A stretch of 64,000 nucleotides of DNA from Trichostrongylus colubriformis (GCA_963978905.1 OZ022259.1:5828001-5892000); one strand, 5' to 3'; shown: positions 46,632 to 57,800, numbered from the stretch's first letter. The notes: generated by a model not told the origin, from the sequence alone. Numbers and translations: made by a program.

Positions 46632-49600
46632 CTGTGAGCAGAACACATGATAGCCGAATAGCATTACCGACAAGCATATCATCTCTATTTATCCTTAGGA
46701 GACCTACATTTTTCCACGGTTTGTTACCTTCAGTGTGGGATATATATTGATCTCATACTTCTTGGCGAGATCTTTTTCCACCGTACAATCCACTCGGCCT
46801 AATTTAATAGAGCTATTTCGATCCTGAATAAGGGGGACGTGATCAAACTATAATTGCCCTTGCCTGTGCACTGATTGTGAGATCAAAAATTATATTGCAA
46901 AAACATACCCGGAGCATATTTGCAGCCTTTTCATACTCGGGAGCCAACTTCTTGCAAAATTCGCACCTATAAAACATTCTTTAAAGACAGAATGTGGGTG
47001 ATAAGGAACCCCAAAAGGAGACATCTAGTGAAAAACTACGGGTCTGAAAGGCCTATGCATGGCGATATCCCCCGCGGAAGGAGCCCCCTTGAGCTGTGGT
47101 GGAGGCGGCCTTATCAGGACAGGCCGCCTTGGTTTAGGACAGCCCGCCTCCTAGCGACGAGCTCCCCATGATTGGCTGGGGTGGGAGGGGCGATGCGGCC
47201 GGCTGGTGCGATCGGGGCGCGCTTTCGTAAACAGAACGTCGCAGACCCTTTTATAATCAGCTGATTATCTTTTTCTGTGTTTTTTTGATTTTTGCTGCTC
47301 ACCCGTGGAATTCGCGACTTTTTCATTTCTATTTTTCTTTTCTTTTCCATTAATACTCACTCATTGTCTTCGCTCATCTGCAGGCAACGATAGGATGCCT
47401 TTTAAGTCTTTTGTATTGTTTCCACGCTGTTTTTGCGTATTGATTACCTGGATACATGCCAATGGCGAGTCGTCCGGGCCACCCGTCTGTTGACGGAATG
47501 GTCGTCCAGGTCGAGAATCAGTCTTGGGAAAGGGGTTCTATTTCCGGGTTTTTGGTCATTTACTTCCTTTTTCCTCCACCGTCGTATAACTGTTCATCTC
47601 GCCCGACATATTCGCCACTTTTTTCGCATTTCGTCCGATTTTTCCCTAACACTGCCTTTTTCCTCACCCCATTACAGTCCATTTCCCGACGGCTGGCAGG
47701 GCGATGCCTACGGACTTGTATCGATCTCTCTCACCCAACTCTGTAGACCACGCCCTGTCAGCCTTCGGGAACTGGACTGTATTGTCTGTTTATTCACAAT
47801 GGGGAGCGTATGGCATACATCTTGTAAAAAAAGTATTGAGGATAATTTTGTTTGAATGTGTACTATGAAAGTCAAAGTGCTCAGTACTACAGCGGTAGTT
47901 GGAGAAAAGAATGAACTCCTGAATGAAAAGAAAAAAGAAGAAACTCTCGAAAATACGAGAAGTAGGAACCCCGCCAACAACAGAAGACGTGCTTCCGCAC
48001 CCTTGCATCACTAGCCGTTTTCTCAAAATGTGATGCAGATGGCGAAGGCAGCTGGGACAGCCAGCCGTGAATGTTGCTCAGTCCTTAAACCTTGCCACAT
48101 CATTTTCAAAGACGTGCTTCTCAGATTTCATTCCTTTCCTTACCCATAGGGGTGATACAGATCATAGTCAAATCGTTATTTGAACCGCCGTACGGACACA
48201 TTCCCTATCAAAAGCCGACTCTTCTAGCACCATAAGTCCATCGATGCCACTGTGATACGACTTGATAGGGCAGCGTTCAGAGTTTGCCATGCGCTTGTCT
48301 TTTAGACGACAAGCCATCAGGCTACGAGGCTTTCAGACGATCGGGCGGTTAGGCGAAAAGGATAAGATACGTATCTTCGGAAGAATTATAAGGCCTTGTC
48401 GTCCGAATCGCCTAATCTCCCGATTACTTGATTGTTGTGTCTTCTTCTTTCCACCTGATCGCCAGATCGAATTAATCGCGAACTCTAAACTGTGCCTGGG
48501 TGTTACTCTATCATCACACCTATGACTCAACACCTATATTATTCGGCAACGTTCACCCTAGTAGGTGGATCAAAAGGCGCACCCTAAAAAGGAATTCTCC
48601 TCCAATCTTAGAGGCGCGTATTCAACCGGGATTGGCGCCGCATCTCCTGATTCATTTAAAGGACTCACTCCAAGGATCCTAATTACTCACCGTGCCCCAT
48701 CACTGTCCTCAACACTGCCCTACGTTGGAGCGCGTGGTATGTATGACCGAGAAAGCGTGTGTTGTGGTGCAATTACATACTTGATTTGCAATTAGTGCAC
48801 AGCTTAACTTGTCCCACCTTCTCCAATGATGTGGGAAGAGCGAAAACTCGTTCCCAATGAGGATCGAAACTGAAGGTCCTATTCTCCGGATTTCTGTCCA
48901 TTTCATTCTGCTCTTTCTCCATTGCGGTACTGCTTATTATTATCGCTACTACTTTCGCATTAGGCCATTGAATTATTCTACCTCTGTGGTCCTTCCGAAG
49001 TCTGGGTACATCGCCATGGTGGATCGCGCGCTGCTCTCATAAGGTCAACCATACTGCCCAGAATACCACTGGCAGCACACCCAAAGTACTTGCTCAGCTG
49101 TGTCTCTTTCTTATTCCGTTCTTCCATGCCTCACATTTTACAAAGAATGCTGCGGTAATCCACGCTCGGGGTCCCCGCTGTTTTCACGGGCCATCATATG
49201 ACCCTGACTGATGTTCCTGAGGTTCGACAAAAACGACTGTTTTCCTTTCTTAGATAATGTTGATAAATTTTTCCTCAGAGTTACTGGAGACATCAGACCT
49301 CGAAAATCTGAGCTATTAGATTACAAGTGTCCTACTATTAAAGGAATCGTCCACGGAAAATGAGTTTTTGTGTCACCCATATATTTATGTTGTACTTGCC
49401 TAATGTTGGCCTCATGCAAAATTTCACGCGAAAAATGTGAATCTGGCTGAGATACAGCAACGCAAAGTGCGGTCCCAGTGGGCGGGGCCTCCGTGTAAAA
49501 GCCTCGTACCGCGTCCGCCGTGGTCTGAGACGCATTGTAGGAACAGAAGGTTACGTAAACAGTCCCACTCTCCGTTCCCAACGGCGGCGGAAGACGGGAC

Positions 49601-52600
49601 GAGCCTTTTACACGGAGGCCCCGCCCACTGGGACCGCACTTTGTGGTGCTGTATCTCAGCCAGATTTACATTTTTTCGCGTGAAATTTTGCATGAGGCCA
49701 ACATTAGGCAAATACAACATAAATATATGGGTAACACAAAAACTCATTTTCCGTGGACGATTCCTTTAAGCAGCCAAAAAAGTTCGTGCGGTTTTTTCTA
49801 ATTGATTATTTCTATGCAATGTATTTGAAAAAACTGATTGTGGTGTAGAAGGGTACATTGCATATGCTTCGAAGCTTGTATGCAGAATCATCCAGTGTGT
49901 CTCATACGCTTGAGTAGTGCGTTTTAAGTTCAAAATTTTGGCGCTATTGAACTGTCACTGCACCAGATACCGCGAGTTGATCAAAAAATAATTTTCGCTG
50001 AAACTGCCCAAAATCGCGCTCGCGCTAAAAACTTATGTCATATCCGTGATCAGCATTCTGACTAGCTCCTAGATGACAATTTCATACAAAGTTGGTGAAG
50101 AACGGTTTTTGCACCAACATGGTGCAATTGCACCAATTTGGCGCAAATGCCAAAAACGGATGTCATATTCGTGATCAACACCCCAATTCTTGGTGGGTTT
50201 GATTGCCTGATAGTAGTACTCAGAAAACCATGAACCTACCAAGTCGTGTAGAACTCAATGAGGCAAACATCATTCTTATTGACGAAGTCATCGAAATTGG
50301 TGGCTGTAAGCGTAACCACCGCTTCCCCCTGTGTTATTCTTGTAATTTTCGAAGCTTTTTCGCCTATGTATTTGACGATAGCGTCAGCTTCTCGAACTCC
50401 ACCATAGGTATCAGCTCTAGAATAATTCTTTTATCGCTTCCATGTCAATAAAGTGACGAAGCATATCGTAATGCGTACATCTTTCCATACTCGAAAAGCT
50501 TCAGCGATGGATAGGTTTTGATTTCGAATCTTTGTAGGAGTTCTTTCTCCACAGTACCATCCACTTTTGCTAATTTAACTGGACAATTCTGTTGCTGTAT
50601 ACGTGAAATTACATCACTTGAACGCTGTCTTTGCTAACTAATGCAAAATAGAAAGCTAAGTAGACACCGAAGATGAGGAAAATGAGTACCTTCAATGTGG
50701 AAGTGGCCTTTTCATATTCAGGTGCCAGTTTTTCGCAGTGCGGACACCTAACAAGGATTGATAAACAGGTTAATATCGCTCGTTTATAGCTCAAAAAACC
50801 GTGGAAGTCTGATACAAGCACGGACATTATGGGTTGGAGAGTGCCGGCCAGAACACTCGAACGGTGCTGCATCGCACATGACCGGGTGTGTACCCTTACG
50901 TCGGGATTTCGCACTGCGGAGTGTCGCAAGCAAACGATGCGGAAGGGCGAAAGGGGCCGTGCTGCTGGGTCCCACAGCGATTACGAGTCAGCTGCGTGTC
51001 GCGACCTTAGTATTACAGTGAGGTCGTTCTAAGACCCTACTACAGCAATGCGCATAGCTCACACACACACATCGTGTCGTACGCCGCTCGTCGCGATGCG
51101 AAATCGCGGTGCGGAATAATGACATAAGGGAACATCCCATACAAGTGCCCCGCTGCTCCCGTTGTAAGTTGGTTGTGAGCTCTGGCGATTTGACCCAGTA
51201 CCTGCACCAAATACACTTCATATCTGAGGGAGTAGTTCCAGGCAGGATGGGTGGAAGAATTTCTCCAAGCATCACATCATGTAAGCAATGGTTCACCCTT
51301 GCTCGGCTTCTTGCCCACAAGACCTGGGCCCAATTCCTTTTCCCTCGTTTCTAGACATGAAAAAGCTCCAAAAAGCTCCATAACTGGACGTGATTGAAGG
51401 AATCGTCTACGGAAAATGAGTTTTTGTGTTACCCATATATTTATGTTGTATTTGCCTAATGTTGGCCTCATGCAAAATTTCACGCAAAAAATGTGAATGT
51501 GGCTGAGATACAGCACCACAAAGGGCGGTCAGGTGGGCGGGGCCTCCGTGTAAAAACTCGTCCCGTCGTCCGCTGTGGTCGGAGACGCATTGTAGGAACA
51601 GAAGGTTACGTAAACAGTCCCACTCTCCGTTCCCAACGGCGGCGGAAGACGGGACGAGCCTTTTACACGGAGGCCCCGCCCACTGGGACCGCACTTTGTG
51701 GTGCTGTATCTCAGCCACATTCACATTTTTTTGCGTGAAATTTTGCATGAGGCCAACATTACGCAAATACAACATAAACATATGGGTAACACAAAAACTC
51801 ATTTTCCGTGGACGATTCCTTTAAGGGTAGCAGCGGCGTTACCAATGCATTGGCATAGTATTAGATGCAATACCACTAATGCTCTACGTGGAGTGACGAC
51901 ACACGATGGCCCTTCCTAACCCGTATTTACACTGCAACTTGTATCGAAAATTGTCTACCATACCAAGGAGAATAGAATTCCACGAGGCACAGCTGCTGTC
52001 CCTTAACGAAGTTGTCGAAATTAGCAGTTGTGAGTACAATGACGCCTTCATCTTCAACGGGTTCCTGTGACATAGTGGTTGTGTGTGATTGGATCCAACT
52101 CACGATGTCTTGAATAAAACGTAATTCACATTACTTACTAGACTCCTGATAGATTGCCCAGGAAAAGGCAAAGAGCAAAATACTTACCGTTGACCTCTCT
52201 GCCACCATCATAGTCAACTGGATCATTACCATCTTTCCAGAACTTCATTGTTGGATAAACGGCAACGTCAAATTGCTTAATCAGGTTCTTCTCAACGCTG
52301 CCGTCGATTTTCGCCAGTGGAATAGACACAAGTGTAGCCGCTTTCGCATAATTTGGAGCAAGAGCTTGGCAATGAATGCACCTAAAAAAGTTTTTCCGAC
52401 TTAGCGATTGCAAATGGTGTCTCACAATATCAATTTAACTATAACTGTTATAACTCTGATTACAAAACGTGCTCGCGGCAGGTGGCAGGGCTACCGCATG
52501 TTTCGTACAGGGATCAAACAACATCTACACAACTTCGTGCAGGCTAACTGCATTCTCCATAACTACGGAAAGGCTTTATCGGTGACAGTCTCAGGTGCAA

Positions 52601-55000
52601 ACATATTACAGACATCGTGTAGTGCCAGGGATTTCCTAGAGTGCCTCAACACCGTCGGTGCCTTAGAAATTTGCTTTTGTGAGAGCTTCTCCTTCTGTTT
52701 TTCTCGAATCAAAAAATCACCACCTAGACCTCGATTGATAGGCATTTTTGGTGTTGTAGTCACATGTAGAAGAATACCCGAGTGTGGTCGTGTTCTGCAC
52801 TGAACAGAGACCAGGGTGGGGTGTGTGCAGATATGACAGCGAATCGCGTGGCCGTCCGCGGCGAGCGGCCCGGCGGATGCGAGTGCCAGTGTCAGGGCAT
52901 GGCAGCCTTCAAGCGAGGCAGTGTAGCATGAGTGGAAGCGCAGACGTGACGCAGTCTCAGGCTCCCAGGGGCGATCGATACTGCGAGTCGTACTGGTGGC
53001 GCCGCGAGTGAAACGCCGCGAAGCTATTCGATGTCATATCTGCACACATCCCAGGGACCAACTTCAAGTACATTATGACATGCACATCTACCGGTCATAT
53101 CAACACTTTTTGAATATCCAAGTGAGCTGCACCGCACTCTGTCCGAAAAGATCGATCAATTTTTATTGCTAACATTGTTACTGTTGATGTACCGATGGTG
53201 CACCTCGATTGCAAGAAAATAAATAAATAAATAAATAAATTTCAACATTGAAGGACAACTGGACTCCTTCAACGGCGGCATACTACTCCGAGAAGAAACT
53301 CTTCATGACAGTGAGCAAGAAAATACTTTTTCATCACTACTGATAGAATTTTTGTAACTATCATGAATGGCTTTGAAACAACCTACTCTTTTATAAGTTC
53401 GATCATTTCTTTAAGTTCTCTAGTTTTTACACTCATGATTGCTTTCATTAAAGCGACCTTTTGCTCAGCAACTGGTTTGACCTATAGTCCGACCAATGCC
53501 AAAAATATGCTTAGTGCACAATTTTATCGTGGCTGTTTTCTGCTTTCCTGCAGAAGTACAGCAATCTGTGAGATGCCTTGCTATGAATCAAATTCCAGTT
53601 TAGCGCATTCTTGTCCTATGAAATCTCAAAGTGCCTATTCATATAGCGACATGCTTCGTCTCCTTACTGGAAATTACTTTTATGATTATCATCTGCACTG
53701 AAATAAGGACCTCTAAAAGAAGCAGTAAACGGTTTTCGTACCATCCTCCTTGGATGAACATAGTGGAGGAGTGTCCTCCTTGGATGAACATAGTGGAGGA
53801 GTGAACAAAAGAACTCTTAGCTTGCATTGGTACACAACGACGCATTAGTTTCAAAAATTGAAGGGGTGGAGCGAGAAGTGGCCACAATGCAACATAACTG
53901 CACTTCCTCTCGAGAGTGCGAATCCTTGGCGCACCGACGCCGTCGCTGCCGGTGCGCAAAGTATGAACGCGGCCTTACACACACTCCTAGGATTGAACGT
54001 TCCCTGGATTTCAGTGCCACCTCACTACGCTTGCCATCTGCATATTGTCATTTCACATTGCCTCTGATTGCGCCATGTCTTTGAAGGGATGCCCATCAAG
54101 CATTAAAAACTATAACTTCAAGACTGAGACCAAATACAACTCATAAAACTTACGTAGGTGCATAGAACTCTGCAAGAAATGTGGGATGCGTGTCGACGAA
54201 TGCATCAAAATTTTTTTCGGTAAGAACATAAACTCCTTGTTCCTTTTTGAAGGTTTGCTTAGCAGAGCCATCCCCTACTAGTCGTCTCGATGCCTTCTTC
54301 CTCGTACTCCGCTCGGATACCGGTGTGACACCTTTTCTTTGAAAGCACATCGCTTGCTGAGAACTTGTGAGTACTGCAAAAAATGTGCAATACCAACGGA
54401 AATTCGAACATAAGAAGAAGCCTTTGTTTTCTTTGAGATGATTCCATAATATGCGCCAGACTTTCCTTCACCTATTCCTCATATATATACCTGCGCACTC
54501 TATTACATATCACCTTCACGAAATACAAAATATTCTGATACGATGCCAGCTTTCCTGCATTTGATGGCTGCAACCGTACCAAGTGGGTGTCTTAGGCCAC
54601 GGTCGTACTCTGCGATGCCGGCGGCAGGGCGTGGTTGCGCAACTGTGCGTCTCCGCCTTTGCCACACTTCCTCGTTGCCTGCGTCATCTATGCACCTCCC
54701 CCCGTGCTACTCTCCCTCGTTGCCTGCGAACGCAACCGCGCCCTGCCGGCGGTGAGTATGACCGCGGCCTTACTTTGTGCGTGTGTTATATGTAACCACT
54801 CACGGCCACAGCAGCACCTTAGGCTTTTATTCTGAAGATTATTTTTGTTACCCCACAGTACTATGCCCATCATAAGTACAAGCACGTATTCTTGGAAGTC
54901 GATACTGACTAATGGATATCATGGCACCTGCAGTACTGTGCGGCAGCAAAATCGGTATCACCATAAAAAAAATGGGCAATACCGGTGGAAATTTGGCCAT
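46343..55000 (-). CDS. ERp72-like protein with three tandem thioredoxin domains
   Basis: Secretory-pathway protein of the disulfide isomerase family. Ten exons (minus): 54928-55000, 54154-54331, 52188-52381, 51964-52108, 50690-50747, 50479-50594, 50240-50416, 46909-46966, 46708-46823, 46343-46631. All nine junctions agree in phase, giving 467 aa. Signal peptide about 1-24; three 'a'-type domains with active sites at about 85-88 (CIHC), 198-201 (CPHC) and 315-318 (CEFC); tail 372-467 without a KDEL-like ending. Each domain has the ERp72 pattern V-LT-NFD-F, FY-P-W, LAP-Y-KA, VD-TVEK-L and YPT-K. No 'b' domains are visible, so the plan differs from ERp72 (a-a-b-b'-a') and is closer to an a-a-a protein such as TXNDC5. 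Non-CGHC active sites suggest altered redox function. Weakest points are exon 1 and the tail. Confidence 0.8.
47440..47765. repeat. Remnants of family B and family I elements
   Basis: 47440-47560 (ATGCCAATGGCGAGTCGTCC, then CGTCTGTTGACGGAATGGTC) resembles the inner part of family B. 47690-47765 (CAGGGCGATGCCTACGGAC to GACCACGCCCTGTCAGCC) is a shrunken family I palindrome. Both are in the large intron; the ORFs over them are not genes. Confidence 0.55.
49338..49769. repeat. Complete TTAA palindromic element, family A
   Basis: TTAA 49338-49341 plus AGGAATCGTCCACGG; CCGTGGACGATTCCT plus TTAA 49766-49769. The centre reads GGCGGCGGAAGACGGGACGA. It sits in the large intron of the thioredoxin-domain gene, immediately beside a family G arm fragment (49779-49945). 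Confidence 0.85.
50882..51132. repeat. GC-rich palindromic element, family E
   Basis: It starts GGGTGTGTACCCTTACGTCG and runs to a GAATAATGACATAAGGGAAC end. The central GCTGCTGGGTCCCACAGCGA is shared with 16138-16380. It lies in an intron of the thioredoxin-domain gene. Confidence 0.75.
51394..51824. repeat. TTAA palindromic element, family A
   Basis: The left flank has drifted to TTGA (51394-51397), the right is TTAA (51821-51824). The arms start AGGAATCGTCTACGG and end CCGTGGACGATTCCT. It lies in the intron between exons 51964 and 50747. Confidence 0.85.
52825..53050. repeat. GC-rich repeat related to family J2
   Basis: It contains CGCGGCGAGCGGCCCGGCGG, GGGCATGGCAGCCTTCAAGC and the closing GGCGCCGCGAGTGAAACG, matching the inner part of 20578-20815. 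It lies in the large intron between the first two coding exons of domain one. Confidence 0.65.
53217..53240. repeat. (AAAT)n microsatellite
   Basis: About six AAAT units lie in an intron of the thioredoxin-domain gene. Confidence 0.85.
53744..53803. repeat. Two copies of a 30-bp direct repeat
   Basis: The unit starting TCCTCCTTGGATGAACATAG occurs twice in perfect tandem. Each unit is itself a hairpin (CCTCC...GGAGG). Confidence 0.85.
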
Positions 55001-55075
55001 AAAAAGAAGCCTTTGCTCTCTTTAATATGACTCCATAATATGCGCCAGGCTTTCCTTCACCTCTTCCTCTTATTT
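54360..55075 (-). repeat. Duplicated first-exon region of the thioredoxin-domain gene
   Basis: About 54360-54480 and 54960-55075 are diverged direct copies (shared blocks such as CCATAATATGCGCCAG and TTTCCTTCACCT). Both contain a minus-strand ATG followed by a hydrophobic leader: MAKFPPVLPIFFMVIPILLP at 55000 and MFEFPLVLHIFC near 54410. The outer copy joins in phase to the exon at 54331; the inner does not obviously. A family H palindrome (54590-54775) lies between them. Confidence 0.65.
54590..54775. repeat. GC-rich palindromic element, family H
   Basis: It starts TAGGCCACGGTCGTACTCTG and ends GTGAGTATGACCGCGGCCTTA; the GCCGGCGGCAGGGCGTGG and CGCGCCCTGCCGGCGG blocks face each other. It matches 22046-22232. 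Confidence 0.8.
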
Positions 55076-55079
55076 TTTG

Positions 55080-56210
55080 CTACCACTACTTGAGAGCCAG
55101 AGAACATGGCGATCGAAACACTTCATAGCTACCGATATCGGATCAGGTGAGCACGTGGTGCAAGCTATCATTCATCGTTGGTGATTTTGTTATTGATTAC
55201 TGCTTCTACGGGCAGCAATCACTAATTGGAAGTATGGATAGTTTAGCGGTCGATCCGTTTTACTGCACCTGATTTGAATCATGAACGAGATGTGCTTGCC
55301 CATTGATCATCTAAGATTGGGCAATGGCGGTCGTTTGTTAGTAGCGAAGGACAAAGGATTTTACCAAAGATTATCACTTACTATCACCCGCTATCAGTAT
55401 CGCCGTCCCACCTCCACAATGCAGATCATTCAAATAACGCTCAAATCAACGAACGCGCTGCTTTGGTAACTTCCGACACATGTCATAAGCGTTATCATTT
55501 TATATCAATTCAGATCATCCACCACAAATGTCTCCGTACCAATCCCTGTTATGAAAGTAAGACAGTCAAAGCTCTGCTGTGAACGTGACCTTTTGCTCTA
55601 GCTTTTCAGCTCACTTTATCATCCTTTATCAGCTGCTATCAAGTTGGTCCTTCACCACTGATGCCCGTATCACCTTTATAGATCCTGTGAGTTTCAACGC
55701 TCTTTCCACGCATTCCACCACGGGCGCGATTTTCACCTAATCCTAGGGTCGAAAAACCACTCCTATTCGCCCTCATGGCTTAAGCACAAATATGCGTTTG
55801 AAGTGCAGATATGTAGATTCTACAGAAACCTTGCAACTTTGCAAGCTCAGACATGCAATTTCCTATAAGAAGTCCCCCTCTCAGTGCGATAGCACCGTTA
55901 TCACTTCTGGTCCTTCACCACCGAAAACCCTTTCTCACCATCACACATAACATCTATCATTGTCAACGCTTCAGAGTTATCATGAAACACGCAACAGATT
56001 CAGTGACAGATGCCTACAAAACTTCTTATCAGCACTTGCCAGCTGTTATCAAGTTTGGTACTTCACCATTACTGCCCCGTCTTACATCACACAATATATG
56101 TGAATGACAACGCATCGTAATCTTCAAGAAAAGCGCAGCCAAAATGTGACACTTGCCTTTTGACGCTTCTTATCAGCCGTTATCAGCTGTTATCAGTACC
56201 GACCACCCAC
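55080..56210. repeat. Diverged copies of a TATCAG-rich satellite
   Basis: Motifs such as TTATCAGCTGCTATCA, TTATCAGCCGTTATCAGC and GTCCTTCACCACTGATGCCC recur irregularly. The same phrases make up the regular 145-bp array at 61640-62366, so this looks like an older, decayed part of that family. The short ORFs here are not genes. Confidence 0.6.
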
Positions 56211-56255
56211 AATCAGTGCACACATGCCACACAGGGCACACGTGCCACGCGCACA

Positions 56256-56480
56256 CGGGTGACGGTTGGGACACACGAATCTAGGCCGTGACCCTGTGAC
56301 AGCCTGTGGCCTTTGCCCTGTGACATGAATAATTCAGACAATTTGACTATACAACGGAATAGACTTGCAAGGAGGACACGATTTACATGAACAAATTGTC
56401 TGAATTATTTAAGGCTTAGGTCAAAGGCCACAGGCTGTTACAGGGTCACGGCCTAGATTCGTGTGTCCCAGCCTACACCC
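56256..56480. repeat. Hairpin-forming inverted repeat with about 75-bp arms
   Basis: The left arm runs from GGGACACACGAATCTAGGCC to AATAATTCAGACAATTT; the right arm is its complement, from AAATTGTCTGAATTATTTAA to GATTCGTGTGTCCCAG. The loop is only about 65 bp. No flanking target duplication is evident. Confidence 0.8.
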
Positions 56481-56489
56481 CGCGCACAC

Positions 56490-57600
56490 TACCTGCTTGA
56501 ATCGAGGCCTTTTTATGCTGCGACGCAGATATGAGTTTTGTGAGGTCACGTACATAGAGCATTATAGTGCGATAAAAGCATGTAAAAGAAAAGTTAAGGT
56601 TTTTGGCGTTAATCAATCCCTTCTGTGGGATGCGCCGCACATTCTCGTTATTCATAATCGTGATGGCTGGTGAATGTGATGTGGCCTATACAATGACTTG
56701 CGGTGGTCGCCCGATGTACAAGTCAGTGCTTCAGCCTCCCAGACGAGTCTGGTACCAATTCGCCGACCCCGGCGGGATGAAAGGCTTGGTTGGCCTGGGC
56801 GGGCGTTGATGCGGGATTTGATGCTCGCACCATGAGAGTGGGGTGCGCGCCACCTGTCACTACACCACCTCCGCGTTACATTAACTTTATACTGATATTA
56901 TTAATCTGTATTTATGCGCAAATTTACTACTATATCTTCGCATATAGAGTTATTTGTACCAATGGTATACGTGATCAACAGAAATTCCAACTGTCATAGC
57001 ATAGAACGCCCCCAGGATTCGATAGAATCGCCAGAGGTTGGACTTAGTAAAGGGGAAGATGAAGAAAAGCATCGCCGTGAGTCGCAGTTGATCGCCGCAT
57101 GATCGTCACAATCGTAAGAGCAGTCTCAAAAGCAGCAAATGACTTGTGAAGAGTAGCGCAGACTTCGCGCTTCAAGGTGCTTGAAACTAAACAGTCGAAT
57201 GATTCAAAATCCAGGAAATCTGAAGGGGCGCTGCTGCTCCACGGTGCGGCGGAGTACTGAAATTGAGATCTTCAAAGACCTATACTCAGGGATGCTCGGC
57301 GAAGAAAACGCATACTTGTATCGGACTTTTTTGTATTTGGCCGCATCAGCATCAGCTGAGTTCTATGCTGATATTATGCTCGCTCCCATGGAAGCTACAG
57401 AAGTTGGAGTGCTGATCTCACTTGGTGCGCCTCCGACCCTTCGTGGATGCGGCATCCTACTTCCAGATTAGGAAAAATATACGCTTGAGTGTGCAGATTG
57501 ACCACTAAGAGATGCTCAGGTGTGCAACTTTTTGTAAGGAAATGCCTCGAACTCTCTTCGAAAGGAAACTTTGCTACGGCACGGTTTCGAATGCATTATA
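56490..57600. other. No gene recognised
   Basis: 56700-56840 repeats a sequence also found near 8170-8280 and 2840-2960 (GACGAGTCTGGTACCAATTC; GGCCTGGGCGGGCGTTGATG). The longest ORF (57181-57471) has no family resemblance that I can see. Confidence 0.4.
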
Positions 57601-57604
57601 ATGT

Positions 57605-57800
57605 TACCAGTCGGGTTGGCCGGCTGACGCCGGCCAACCCTCCTGGACTCGGATTGGCCGGCTTCGCCGGCCAATCCTCGTAGGGGCGGCTTCGCCGCCC
57701 CGGCAGGGTGGCTTTGGGGCTTTCTGTTGTGTAGCGAGGAGCGACTCTCGGCTCGCCGCTGGCGCGGCGAGCCGACTTTCGCATGCGCGCTTCGCGCGCA
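57605..57800. repeat. Cluster of GC-rich hairpins with short CTTCG-type loops
   Basis: Successive perfect or near-perfect hairpins: GGTTGGCCGGC-TGAC-GCCGGCCAACC, ATTGGCCGGC-TTC-GCCGGCCAAT, GGGGCGGC-TTC-GCCGCCCC, GGCTCGCCGC-TGGC-GCGGCGAGCC and TGCGCGC-TTC-GCGCGCA. The GC content contrasts sharply with the surroundings. Confidence 0.85.

Larger units (their letters stand above)
46708..50416 (-). other. Third thioredoxin domain (active site CEFC)
   Basis: Exon 50240-50416 gives AVVTLTATNFDDFVNKNDVC and FYTTW with a phase 2 donor inside the Trp codon (TG/GTAGGT). Exon 46909-46966 gives CEFCKKLAPEYEKAANMLR. Exon 46708-46823 gives IKLGRVDCTVEKDLAKKYEI, IYPTLK and VTNRGK. The exon lengths 58 and 116 nt equal those of domain two. 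The 3.3-kb intron between the halves holds a family A element and other repeats. Confidence 0.85.
50479..52108 (-). other. Second thioredoxin domain (active site CPHC)
   Basis: Exon 51964-52108 gives DIVSWIQSH, VIVLTTANFDNFVKG and FYSPW, splitting the Trp codon (TG/GTATGG). Exon 50690-50747 gives CPHCEKLAPEYEKATSTLK. Exon 50479-50594 gives VKLAKVDGTVEKELLQRFEI and YPSLKLFEYGK. The cis-proline (YPS) is kept. The introns hold the family A copy 51394-51824 and the family E copy 50882-51132. Confidence 0.87.
52188..54331 (-). other. First thioredoxin domain (active site CIHC, preceding Trp replaced by Thr)
   Basis: Exon 54154-54331 gives GVYVLTEKNFDAFVDTHPT and AEFYAP, ending in AC/GTAAGT. Exon 52188-52381 starts G TGC and gives CIHCQALAPNYAKA, LAKIDGSVEKNLIKQFDVAV, YPTMKFWKDG and DYDGGREVN. 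The joined codon is ACG (Thr), where domains two and three have TGG. Here the 58- and 116-nt exons of the other domains are fused, so an intron was lost or never gained. This domain is closest to the first domain of C. elegans ERp72. Confidence 0.85.

Noticed and set aside
47433..47855. 140-codon ORF on the plus strand
   Set aside because: It covers family B and I remnants in an intron and has no protein resemblance.
53217..53240. CRISPR-like spacing of repeats
   Set aside because: A simple AAAT microsatellite; no repeat-spacer array exists anywhere in the window.
57605..57800. Rho-independent bacterial terminators or contamination
   Set aside because: No U-tract follows the stems and both flanks are nematode repeat sequence; kept only as an unexplained hairpin cluster.
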